Below, piece by piece: positions 1 through 5,760 of a stretch of DNA of 6,838 nt (position 1 is the stretch's first letter; the number at the start of each line of letters is the position of its first letter). A program made the translations under genes and the position numbers. The notes beneath the pieces are model-generated. The model was not told the DNA's origin and did not search any database. It worked only from the letters and a program-made list of their open reading frames with translations. The DNA comes from Clostridiales bacterium (GTDB lineage: Bacteria > Bacillota > Clostridia > Christensenellales > UBA3700), in contig JAAVHQ010000027.1 of the NCBI GenBank assembly GCA_014799645.1, positions 23,407 to 30,244 on the forward strand, given 5' to 3'.

Positions 1-185
1 CCGTCAACGGTGCTTATAGGCATGCCGTCGACGTCCTTATAGTCTACGCTTGCGACGACTTGCATTTCGTCTGCAATATCGCCGAGTCCGCTTCCGAGCA
101 CAAGCAAAATATCGGGCGAAAAATTCACTTTTCCCGTCAAAGACGCGTACGCTCTTTCTAATCTTTGGATATACTCCGCGCTCAT
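1..185 (-). CDS. punA: Purine nucleoside phosphorylase, N-terminal part (runs off left edge)
   Basis: Only the first 61 codons and two bases of the next are inside the window. Reading the minus strand from the ATG at 185-183 gives an open frame to the edge. Residues 28-41 read LVLGSGLGDIADEM and residues 49-62 read YKDVDGMPISTVDG. In the trimeric purine nucleoside phosphorylase family (PunA/XapA/DeoD-2 type) these match the phosphate-binding GSGLG loop and the following 'Y..IPgFP.STV.GH' segment. By family, the enzyme splits inosine, guanosine or their deoxy forms with phosphate into a free base and (deoxy)ribose-1-phosphate in the cytosol. The start lies one base after the pyrE stop, with a purine-rich AAGAAG at the end of pyrE as a weak ribosome binding site, so translation is probably coupled to pyrE. 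The exact substrate preference cannot be judged from this fragment. The related methylthioadenosine phosphorylases usually have a different GGSGL pattern, so they are less likely. Confidence 0.87.
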   Translation of the reverse strand, partial: MSAEYIQRLERAYASLTGKVNFSPDILLVLGSGLGDIADEMQVVASVDYKDVDGMPISTVD

Positions 186-186
186 A

Positions 187-774
187 TTACTTCTTGAAAA
201 TTTGTCTTGAACCGGGTTTAACGAGTTCAATCTTTCCCTCTTTGCAAAGAGGACACTCTTCGGGGTCGTAAGATACGACTTCCATACTGATGAGTTTGAC
301 GTACTTCACGCCGAAATCAACCGCGCCGTTGCTTCTATCGACAAGCGATGCGACGGCTACTACTTCCGCGCCCAAACCTTGAACGAGTTTTACCACTTCT
401 TTAACCGAACCGCCCGTGGTAACAACGTCTTCGACTACTACGACTTTTGCGCCCTTTTCGACGGTAAAGCCTCTGCGCAAAGTCATTTCGCCGTTTTCTC
501 TCTCGGCAAAGATATTTGGTACGCCGAGTTGTCTTGCGACCTCGTAGCCCATAAGTATTCCGCCAACCGCAGGAGAAACTATCAAATCAATCTTTTCGCC
601 CGCGAGTTTTTCAGCCAAAGCCTTGCATACGATTTCGCTTTGCTTTGTGTCTATAAAGAGTTTTGCGCTTTGCATATACGTGTCGCTATGTCTGCCCGAA
701 GTGAGCTTGAAATGACCTTTCAAAATCGCTCCCGTCTGCTTGTAGCAATTCAATGCTTGCTCTTGTGTCAACAT
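187..774 (-). CDS. pyrE: Orotate phosphoribosyltransferase, Thermus-type family
   Basis: PyrE transfers the phosphoribosyl group of PRPP to orotate, giving OMP, the fifth step of UMP synthesis. The 195-residue protein has the type I phosphoribosyltransferase signature VVVEDVVTTGGS at residues 112-123, which binds PRPP. The N-terminal segment GHFKLTSGRHSDTYMQ (20-35) is where family members contact orotate and PRPP. A third family block, ERENGEMTLRRGF (91-103), replaces the lysine-rich flexible loop of the E. coli-type enzyme. The C-terminus carries PEECPLCKEG (171-180) followed by LVKPGSR. This CPLC tail is typical of the Thermus-family PyrE branch, and its function is not evident from sequence. 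The start is fixed by a strong GGAGGT at 781-786, six bases before the ATG. The gene lies 28 bases after the pyrD stop and one base before punA. Length and motifs look complete. Confidence 0.95.
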   Translation of the reverse strand: MLTQEQALNCYKQTGAILKGHFKLTSGRHSDTYMQSAKLFIDTKQSEIVCKALAEKLAGEKIDLIVSPAVGGILMGYEVARQLGVPNIFAERENGEMTLRRGFTVEKGAKVVVVEDVVTTGGSVKEVVKLVQGLGAEVVAVASLVDRSNGAVDFGVKYVKLISMEVVSYDPEECPLCKEGKIELVKPGSRQIFKK

Positions 775-802
775 ATTTATACCTCCAAAAATTTATCTTA
801 GA

Positions 803-1717
803 TTATTTGTTCAAAATAAGCGTACCGACTAAATCGTTTACGTCGATATTATTTTCTTCTACGTACTTTGCCAAATCCCTCGCGATATCTCTCGCTCCGC
901 AAGGCTCGGTAAAGTTGTGCGTGCCGATTTGCACTGCTGCTGCTCCGCAAATCATAAATTCAAGCACGTCTGTATAACTCGTAATACCGCCTAGTCCTAT
1001 GATGGGAACTTTGACGGCATTGAAGCAATCCCACACCATTTTCAGCGCGACGGGCTTTACGCACGCTCCGCTGACACCGCCGTTGTTGTTGAAAAGTATA
1101 GGCTTGCGCGTCTTGTAATTGATCGCCATACCCGACAGCGTATTGATGAGCGAAATTGCGTCCGCTCCGCCTTGCTCTGCCGCTCTCGCGTTGTCCGCGA
1201 TACAGGACACGTTGGGAGAAAGTTTTGTGATAATAGGCTTATTCTTGCACGCTTTCTTGACAGCCGAAGTCACCTTCTCAACGTTTGCCGGCAATACGCC
1301 GAAAGCCATTCCTCCCTCTTTGACGTTGGGGCAGGAAATATTGAGTTCTATCATATCGGCTTTGCTGTCGTTCATCTTCTCGGCAATCGCTATATAGTCT
1401 TCGAGCGTACTGCCTGCGACGTTGGCGATTACCACTACGTCGCGCTTTGCCAAGAGCAAATCGTCCGTTTGAAGATAATGATCTACGCCAGGATTTTGCA
1501 GACCGACGCTGTTGAGCATACCGCCGTAACTCTCGGCAATTCTCGGATAGGGATTGCCCTGTCTCGGCTTTATAGTCAGTCCTTTCGTGCATATACCGCC
1601 CAACTCTTCAATGTTGTAAAATCTATCGTATTCTCTTCCAAAGCCGAACGTGCCGCTCGCGGTAATAATCGGATTTTTGAATTCCACGCCTGCAATATTG
1701 ACTTTCAAATTACTCAT
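803..1717 (-). CDS. pyrD: Dihydroorotate dehydrogenase B, catalytic subunit (class 1B)
   Basis: This is the FMN subunit that oxidises dihydroorotate to orotate. In the class 1B enzyme, electrons pass through the PyrK partner to NAD+. From the ATG at 1717 the protein has 304 residues, normal for the class. Visible blocks are ITASGTFGFGREY (17-29), the substrate loop around SYGGMLNSVGLQNPG, and NISCPNVKEGG (126-136), whose Cys129 is in the position of the catalytic base of class 1 enzymes (class 2 uses Ser). KLSPNV (165-170), NTLSGMAINYKTRKP (192-206), GLGGI (241-245) and GAAAVQIGT (258-266) form the rest of the FMN site. The open frame extends 14 codons upstream to 1759, but that part lies inside pyrK. 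The start at 1717 has GAGGTGG just upstream and makes an ATGA overlap with the pyrK stop, so it was chosen. The loop FNNNGGVSGACVKP departs slightly from the family pattern. Confidence 0.95.
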   Translation of the reverse strand: MSNLKVNIAGVEFKNPIITASGTFGFGREYDRFYNIEELGGICTKGLTIKPRQGNPYPRIAESYGGMLNSVGLQNPGVDHYLQTDDLLLAKRDVVVIANVAGSTLEDYIAIAEKMNDSKADMIELNISCPNVKEGGMAFGVLPANVEKVTSAVKKACKNKPIITKLSPNVSCIADNARAAEQGGADAISLINTLSGMAINYKTRKPILFNNNGGVSGACVKPVALKMVWDCFNAVKVPIIGLGGITSYTDVLEFMICGAAAVQIGTHNFTEPCGARDIARDLAKYVEENNIDVNDLVGTLILNK

Positions 1718-2496
1718 AATACCACCTCGTCGAGTGAGAATACAGGACCGTCGACGCATACTCTCGCGTACTGTTCAACGCCCTTTCTCATGACCTTGCA
1801 GTTGCACACAAGACACGCGCCGATACCGCAACCCATTCTCGCTTCAAGCGACACGATAATTGGCACGTCGAAGCCTTGCAACGCTTTTTTCAAAGCCTTA
1901 TACATCACCTCAGGCCCGCAACAAAATACCACGTCGGGCTTGATTTTCTCCATATCTTCCGCGAGTATATTCGTGACGAAACCTTTTTTGCCGTAACTGC
2001 CGTCGTCCGTCGCGACTACGATTTGCTTGGATACTTTCGCCATTTCCTCTTCAAGGACTACCTTGTCTTTGTTGGCAAAGCCCAGATAGGTATAGTATTC
2101 GTACTCGGGATTGCTCGTAGGTATAGCGGGCAAAACCGCGCTTCCCATACCTCCGCCGAGAAGTACGATTTTCTTTGCCGATTTGTCGGGAACGAAACCG
2201 TTGCCGAGAGGCAATATTACCTTTATCTTCTCGCCCGTCTTGTAGGTTGACAAAACCTTAGTGCCTTCGCCTACAATCGCATAGCAAATTGTAATCGTAT
2301 TCTTTTCTCTATCGTAATTGCATATACAGAAAGGTCTGCGCAATAAATGGCTTTTGTCGTTGAGTTTGACGTGCGCAAACTGACCGCCTTTTATCTTTTG
2401 CGGTAAATCTTCAAAGGCGATTACCATTTTGTATACGTCTTTCGCCACGCGCTCGTTGAGCAATATTTCGCCGACTCTGTCTTTCAATTCGCTCAT
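1714..2496 (-). CDS. pyrK: Dihydroorotate dehydrogenase B, electron transfer subunit
   Basis: PyrK is the FAD and [2Fe-2S] subunit that carries electrons from the FMN of PyrD to NAD+. The 260-residue protein shows the ferredoxin-reductase layout. An N-terminal FAD-binding barrel carries the flavin motif LLRRPFCI (51-58). A nucleotide-binding domain follows, with LLGGGMGSAVL (112-122) and FCCGPEVM (191-198). A C-terminal cluster-binding segment has Cys223, Cys228, Cys231 and Cys247 in the order C-x4-C-x2-C-x15-C, the expected [2Fe-2S] ligand pattern of PyrK. An extra Cys233 is present. The glycine-rich loop lacks the prolines usually found in this family (GGGxGxxPL). The gene begins 14 bases after pyrF, with GAGGT at 2503-2507 as its ribosome binding site, and its stop overlaps the pyrD start (ATGA). 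The closest alternatives are other ferredoxin reductase-like proteins, but the cysteine pattern and the adjacent pyrD settle it. Confidence 0.95.
   Translation of the reverse strand: MSELKDRVGEILLNERVAKDVYKMVIAFEDLPQKIKGGQFAHVKLNDKSHLLRRPFCICNYDREKNTITICYAIVGEGTKVLSTYKTGEKIKVILPLGNGFVPDKSAKKIVLLGGGMGSAVLPAIPTSNPEYEYYTYLGFANKDKVVLEEEMAKVSKQIVVATDDGSYGKKGFVTNILAEDMEKIKPDVVFCCGPEVMYKALKKALQGFDVPIIVSLEARMGCGIGACLVCNCKVMRKGVEQYARVCVDGPVFSLDEVVL
1722..1728 (-). promoter_or_regulatory. Ribosome binding site deciding the pyrD start
   Basis: The minus strand reads GAGGTGG here, five bases upstream of the ATG at 1717-1715 and inside the last codons of pyrK. It supports the inner pyrD start over the in-frame ATG at 1759, and it suggests coupled translation of pyrK and pyrD, whose products work as one complex. 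Confidence 0.8.
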
Positions 2497-2510
2497 TCTT
2501 ATACCTCGAA

Positions 2511-3416
2511 TTATTTAATACATCTCGTGATGTCTTTTTGCATATCTATGCTTGCTTTCAATGCCGCTTGCTTGTAGTCAAGTCCTCTGTACGCGTCTTT
2601 CTTGTAAGCGCAAAGAATACCTCTCGACGAATTTACGATACCGCCGATACCGTTCTCAAAGCATACTGCCAAATCCTCCGCCTTACCGCCTTGCGCGCCG
2701 TAGCCCGGAATGAGGAAGAACATATTAGGATGCGCCTTGCGTATCAACTTGGCTTGCTCCATGTGAGTTGCGCCTACTACGCCGCCTATACTGCTGTATC
2801 CGTATTTGCCTACGAGTTCTTTGCCCCAACCGTCTACGAGCGTCGCCATATTGTCGTAAAGCGTGTTGCCGCCCTCCATAGTCCTGTCTTGCAATTCTCC
2901 GCCCGATGGGTTGGAAGTCTTGACGAGCACGAACGCGCCCTTGTCGTTTTCCTTACAATCGGCTACGAACGGAAGTATGCCGTCGCTGCCCAAATATCCG
3001 TTGATTGTGATAAAATCGCTCTCGAACGGCGTTACCTTCGAGCCGTCGGCAAGCGTAGTCTTTCCAATATACGCCTTGCTGTATGCGCTAGCGGTCGAGC
3101 CAATGTCGTTGCGCTTGATGTCGGCAATGACGAAAAGTCCGTTTTCTCTCGCGTACTTTATCGTATCTCTAAAAGCCGTCATACCCTCTACGCCGTACAT
3201 TTCGTAGTACGCCACCTGAACTTTGACGGCAGGTATTACGTCTTTGAGCGTGTCAATCAAATCAAAGTTGAATTTCTTAATTTGCTTTGCGCACTCGTCG
3301 AGAGTAACGCATTTTGCCTTCATATCGTCGGGCAAATAATCTATGCAGGTGTCAAGTCCTATGACCGACGGATTGTCGGTAAGTTTAATTTTATCAATAA
3401 GTCTGTCGATTATCAT
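2511..3416 (-). CDS. pyrF: Orotidine 5'-phosphate decarboxylase, subfamily 2
   Basis: PyrF decarboxylates OMP to UMP, the last step of the pathway. At 301 residues it is longer than the roughly 230-245 residue E. coli/B. subtilis type and fits the longer subfamily 2, known from mycobacteria, myxobacteria and many clostridia. The catalytic block VIADIKRNDIGSTASAY spans 96-112 and contains the Asp99-x-Lys101-x-x-Asp104 set expected for the active site. Further blocks are the N-terminal VIGLDTCIDYLP (18-29), KTSNPSGGELQD (165-176), GVVGAT (212-217), the phosphate-gripping PGYGAQGG (237-244) and NSSRGI (262-267). It starts 12 bases after pyrC, with AAAGGAGA as ribosome binding site, and ends 14 bases before pyrK. 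All core motifs are intact. Its place between pyrC and pyrK differs from the B. subtilis operon, where pyrF follows pyrD. Confidence 0.95.
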   Translation of the reverse strand: MIIDRLIDKIKLTDNPSVIGLDTCIDYLPDDMKAKCVTLDECAKQIKKFNFDLIDTLKDVIPAVKVQVAYYEMYGVEGMTAFRDTIKYARENGLFVIADIKRNDIGSTASAYSKAYIGKTTLADGSKVTPFESDFITINGYLGSDGILPFVADCKENDKGAFVLVKTSNPSGGELQDRTMEGGNTLYDNMATLVDGWGKELVGKYGYSSIGGVVGATHMEQAKLIRKAHPNMFFLIPGYGAQGGKAEDLAVCFENGIGGIVNSSRGILCAYKKDAYRGLDYKQAALKASIDMQKDITRCIK

Positions 3417-3428
3417 TTTATATCTCCT

Positions 3429-4685
3429 TTATACCGAATATTTTACTTTGCCTTCGACTATTGTCTTTACTACTTTGCCTTTGACTTTCCAACCGTCAAA
3501 CGGGGTGTTCTTTCCCTTTGACTTAAAGTTTTTAGCGTCTATCTTGTATTCCTTGTCAACGTCTACCAAAGTAACGTCGGCAAGTCCGCCTTCGACGAGA
3601 TTACCGCTCTCGATACCCAAAAGCTGAGCAGGTCGCTTGCTCATAAGTTCGATAAGTTTATCGAGCGTAATAACTCCGCTCTCGACGAGATAGGTGTAGC
3701 TCAAAGCGAACGCGCTTTCAAGTCCGCTTATTCCGTTTGCGGCGAGCGAGAAGTCGACTACCTTATCTTCGAAGTGATGAGGCGCATGGTCGGTCGCGAT
3801 TACGTCAATCGTGCCGTCGGCAATACCCTTCAATATCGCCTGTCTATCCTTTTCCGTGCGAAGCGGCGGATTGACTTTGCTTGCCGTGTTGTAGTCTAAG
3901 ATAAGTTCATCAGTACCTGCAATATAGTGCGGACATGTTTCGCAAGACACTTTAACGCCTCTTGCCTTTGCCTCTCTTATCAACTGCACTCCGCTTGCCG
4001 TGCTTACGTGACAAATATGCACTTTGGTGTCGAGCATTTCGGCAAGGATAATATCTCTTGCTATCATAATATCTTCCGCGCTGCTCGGTATGCCTTTCAA
4101 TCCAGCTTTGGTCGCGTTCTCTCCTTCGTTGACTACTCCGCCGTTGATAAGCGACTTTTCTTCGCAGTGACTGCACAAGAGCAAGTCGTAGTCTTTTGCG
4201 TATTCCAAAGCAAGTCGCATCATTTGAGCGGTAGCGACAGGTTGTCCGTCGTCGCTCATTGCGATTGCGCCCGCCTCTTTCATACTGCCCATTTCCGCCA
4301 TTGTTTCGCCTTTAAGTCCGACGGTAATCGCGCCAATCGGATATACCTTTGCCAAATCAACTTCTTTGGCTCTGTTGACGATATAGCTGACGATGTATTT
4401 ATTGTCCGTAACGGGTTTCGTGTTGGGCATACAGCATACCACGGAATAACCGCCTGCGACAGCCGCCGCGCTTCCGCTTGCAATGTCCTCTTTGTATTCG
4501 AATCCCGGTTCTCTGAGATGCGTATGCATATCTATAAATGCCGGCAAAGCAGTCAAGCCGTCGGCGTTGATAATCTCTTCAAAGTCGCCTTTGATGTCCT
4601 TGCCGATTTTGCTGATTCTATTGCCCTCTATCGCTACGTCAGTCTTTTTGCCGTTTACTAATGCGTTTTTGATAAGTAAAGCCAT
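3429..4685 (-). CDS. pyrC: Dihydroorotase
   Basis: PyrC closes N-carbamoyl-aspartate to dihydroorotate, the third step of UMP synthesis. The 418-residue protein has the amidohydrolase metal-site set. DMHTHLREPG (52-61) gives His54 and His56. SDDGQP (144-149) carries the aspartate seen in the bacterial B. subtilis/Aquifex-like dihydroorotases in place of a carboxylated lysine. CSHCEE (171-176) gives His173, HICHVSTASG (223-232) gives His226, and ATDHAPH (297-303) gives Asp299. MPNTKP (86-91) and VNPPLR (271-276) are further family signatures. The length and the split N- and C-terminal beta domain (EGGLADVTLVD near 365-375) match this branch rather than the shorter E. coli type. The start has AAAGGAGA upstream and lies 13 bases after the pyrB stop. 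Hydantoinases and allantoinases are relatives, but the operon context and the HLREPG motif make dihydroorotase firm. Confidence 0.96.
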   Translation of the reverse strand: MALLIKNALVNGKKTDVAIEGNRISKIGKDIKGDFEEIINADGLTALPAFIDMHTHLREPGFEYKEDIASGSAAAVAGGYSVVCCMPNTKPVTDNKYIVSYIVNRAKEVDLAKVYPIGAITVGLKGETMAEMGSMKEAGAIAMSDDGQPVATAQMMRLALEYAKDYDLLLCSHCEEKSLINGGVVNEGENATKAGLKGIPSSAEDIMIARDIILAEMLDTKVHICHVSTASGVQLIREAKARGVKVSCETCPHYIAGTDELILDYNTASKVNPPLRTEKDRQAILKGIADGTIDVIATDHAPHHFEDKVVDFSLAANGISGLESAFALSYTYLVESGVITLDKLIELMSKRPAQLLGIESGNLVEGGLADVTLVDVDKEYKIDAKNFKSKGKNTPFDGWKVKGKVVKTIVEGKVKYSV

Positions 4686-4698
4686 ATATATCTCCTTT

Positions 4699-5619
4699 CT
4701 ATTTTCTCTTTTGCTCTACGCTCACCCATTCGAGTAGCGCCATTCTCGTTGCCACGCCGTTGGTGACTTGCTCGTCTTTGTAACATATTTGCGAGTCGAG
4801 TACGTCGCAATCAATCTCTATTCCTCTGTTGGCAGGTCCGGGGTGCATGACTATCACGCCTTTGTTGCACAACTTCAATCTCTCCGCCGTCACGCCGTAG
4901 AAGCGATTGTATTCTTCAATGCTCGGGAAAAGTCCTTTTTGCTGACGCTCCAACTGAATTCTAAGACCCATTATTACGTCGCTTCCTTTGAATGCCTCGT
5001 CCACGTTCTTGCACACCTTGCAAGGCTGATTTTCTATTCCCTTAGGCATAAGCGTATTTGGCGCGAATACCTTGACTTTCGCTCCCATTTTGCTAAGTCC
5101 TACGATATTGCTTTGCGCGACTCTCGAATGTTTGACGTCGCCTATGATTGCCACTTCAAGTCCTTTGAGAGAACCGAACTTTTCTCTCATCGTGTACATA
5201 TCCAAAAGCGCTTGCGTAGGATGCGCGTGCATTCCGTCGCCCGCGTTGATTACGCTCGCCCTCGTATGCTTTGCGATGATATTCGCCGCGCCTGCGACAG
5301 AGTGTCTTATGATAATCACGTCCGCCATCATCTTGTCGAGCGTAACGGCAGTATCTATAAGGCTCTCGCCCTTTTGTACGCTAGAACCGCTCGTGGTAAT
5401 GCCAATCGCGCTTGCGCCGAGATACTTCGCCGCCGATTCAAACGAACATCTTGTACGGGTGGAATTTTCATAAAACAGCGTGATTACGTTTTTGCCTTTG
5501 AGCAAATCCAAATCCTTTTTGCCGTCCAGTATACACTTTTTCATAAAGTCGGCGCGATTAAGCAATTCTTCGAGTTGCTCTTTGCTCACGTCCGCCATTG
5601 CCAAAAAATCTCTTTTCAT
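4699..5619 (-). CDS. pyrB: Aspartate carbamoyltransferase, catalytic subunit
   Basis: PyrB joins carbamoyl phosphate to aspartate, the committed step of pyrimidine synthesis. The 306-residue length is standard. The carbamoyl phosphate loop FYENSTRTRCSFE spans 49-61 (Ser53 to Arg57). The loop reaching into the neighbouring subunit has SSVQKGES (79-86, Lys83). Further active-site groups are RHS (105-107), HPTQ (133-136), DVKHSRVAQS (161-170), the aspartate-binding LRIQLERQ (219-226) and HPGPANRG (259-266). These residues, and the aspartate site in particular, separate it from ornithine carbamoyltransferase. No pyrI regulatory gene follows; pyrC starts 13 bases later. The enzyme may therefore act as a simple catalytic trimer, as in B. 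subtilis, unless pyrI lies elsewhere. The start is fixed by GGAGG at 5624-5628. It is the first gene of the operon, placed after a terminator and an AT-rich leader. Confidence 0.96.
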   Translation of the reverse strand: MKRDFLAMADVSKEQLEELLNRADFMKKCILDGKKDLDLLKGKNVITLFYENSTRTRCSFESAAKYLGASAIGITTSGSSVQKGESLIDTAVTLDKMMADVIIIRHSVAGAANIIAKHTRASVINAGDGMHAHPTQALLDMYTMREKFGSLKGLEVAIIGDVKHSRVAQSNIVGLSKMGAKVKVFAPNTLMPKGIENQPCKVCKNVDEAFKGSDVIMGLRIQLERQQKGLFPSIEEYNRFYGVTAERLKLCNKGVIVMHPGPANRGIEIDCDVLDSQICYKDEQVTNGVATRMALLEWVSVEQKRK

Positions 5620-5623
5620 TTGA

Positions 5624-5628
5624 CCTCC
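5624..5628 (-). promoter_or_regulatory. Ribosome binding site of pyrB
   Basis: The minus strand reads GGAGG, followed by TCAA and then the ATG at 5619-5617. This near-perfect Shine-Dalgarno sequence fixes the start of pyrB, and it lies at the end of a short AT-rich leader. Confidence 0.85.
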
Positions 5629-5646
5629 GCATACTTATACTCTTAT

Positions 5647-5667
5647 ATCTTAACATAAAATATTATA
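5647..5667 (-). promoter_or_regulatory. Candidate promoter -10 elements for the pyr operon
   Basis: Two possible -10 boxes lie in the AT-rich stretch upstream of pyrB. One is a perfect TATAAT at 5667-5662. The other is TAAGAT at 5652-5647, preceded by TG at 5655-5654 with one base between, which is an extended -10 layout. No good -35 box is found at 16-18 bases from either; TTGGCA at 5700-5695 is 27 bases from the TATAAT. Initiation from these boxes would give a leader of roughly 20 to 35 bases before pyrB. In such AT-rich DNA chance matches are likely, so this is a suggestion only. Confidence 0.4.
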
Positions 5668-5719
5668 AAATAAAAGAGAAATGAAAATATTTTTTGCCAA
5701 GCCTAAGAAATTTACGCTC

Positions 5720-5751
5720 AAAAAAATAAGTCCGCCATATCTAGCGGACTT
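5720..5751 (-). terminator. Rho-independent terminator after the ABC exporter operon
   Basis: On the minus strand AAGTCCGC (5751-5744) pairs perfectly with GCGGACTT (5735-5728) around an 8-base loop. The stem is followed by ATTTTTTT (5727-5720). The stem starts 9 bases after the TAA of the permease gene. The eight-base stem with a seven-T run is a textbook intrinsic terminator, and it separates the exporter genes from the pyr operon. Confidence 0.9.
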
Positions 5752-5760
5752 TGATTTTTA

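Noticed and set aside
1718..1759. A 14-codon N-terminal extension of pyrD starting at the ATG at 1759
   Set aside because: It lies inside the pyrK coding region, is basic and unlike the family N-terminus, and the inner ATG at 1717 has a clear GAGGTGG site and the ATGA overlap.
1172..1996. Long open frame on the plus strand, across pyrD and pyrK
   Set aside because: It crosses two well-supported genes and has no domain-like features. It is a shadow frame.
2538..3521. Long open frame on the plus strand, antisense to pyrF
   Set aside because: PyrF on the minus strand has all catalytic motifs. The antisense frame runs across the pyrC-pyrF boundary and has no recognisable domain.
3927..4661. Open frame on the plus strand, antisense to pyrC
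   Set aside because: It lies wholly within pyrC, has no recognisable motif, and I saw no convincing promoter or ribosome binding site for it.
4768..5658. Long open frame on the plus strand, antisense to pyrB
   Set aside because: The minus-strand frame encodes an unmistakable PyrB. The plus-strand translation shows no family motifs and is a by-product of codon use.
5695..5700. TTGGCA as the -35 box of the pyr promoter
   Set aside because: It is 27 bases from the TATAAT at 5667-5662, well outside the usual 16-18 base spacing.
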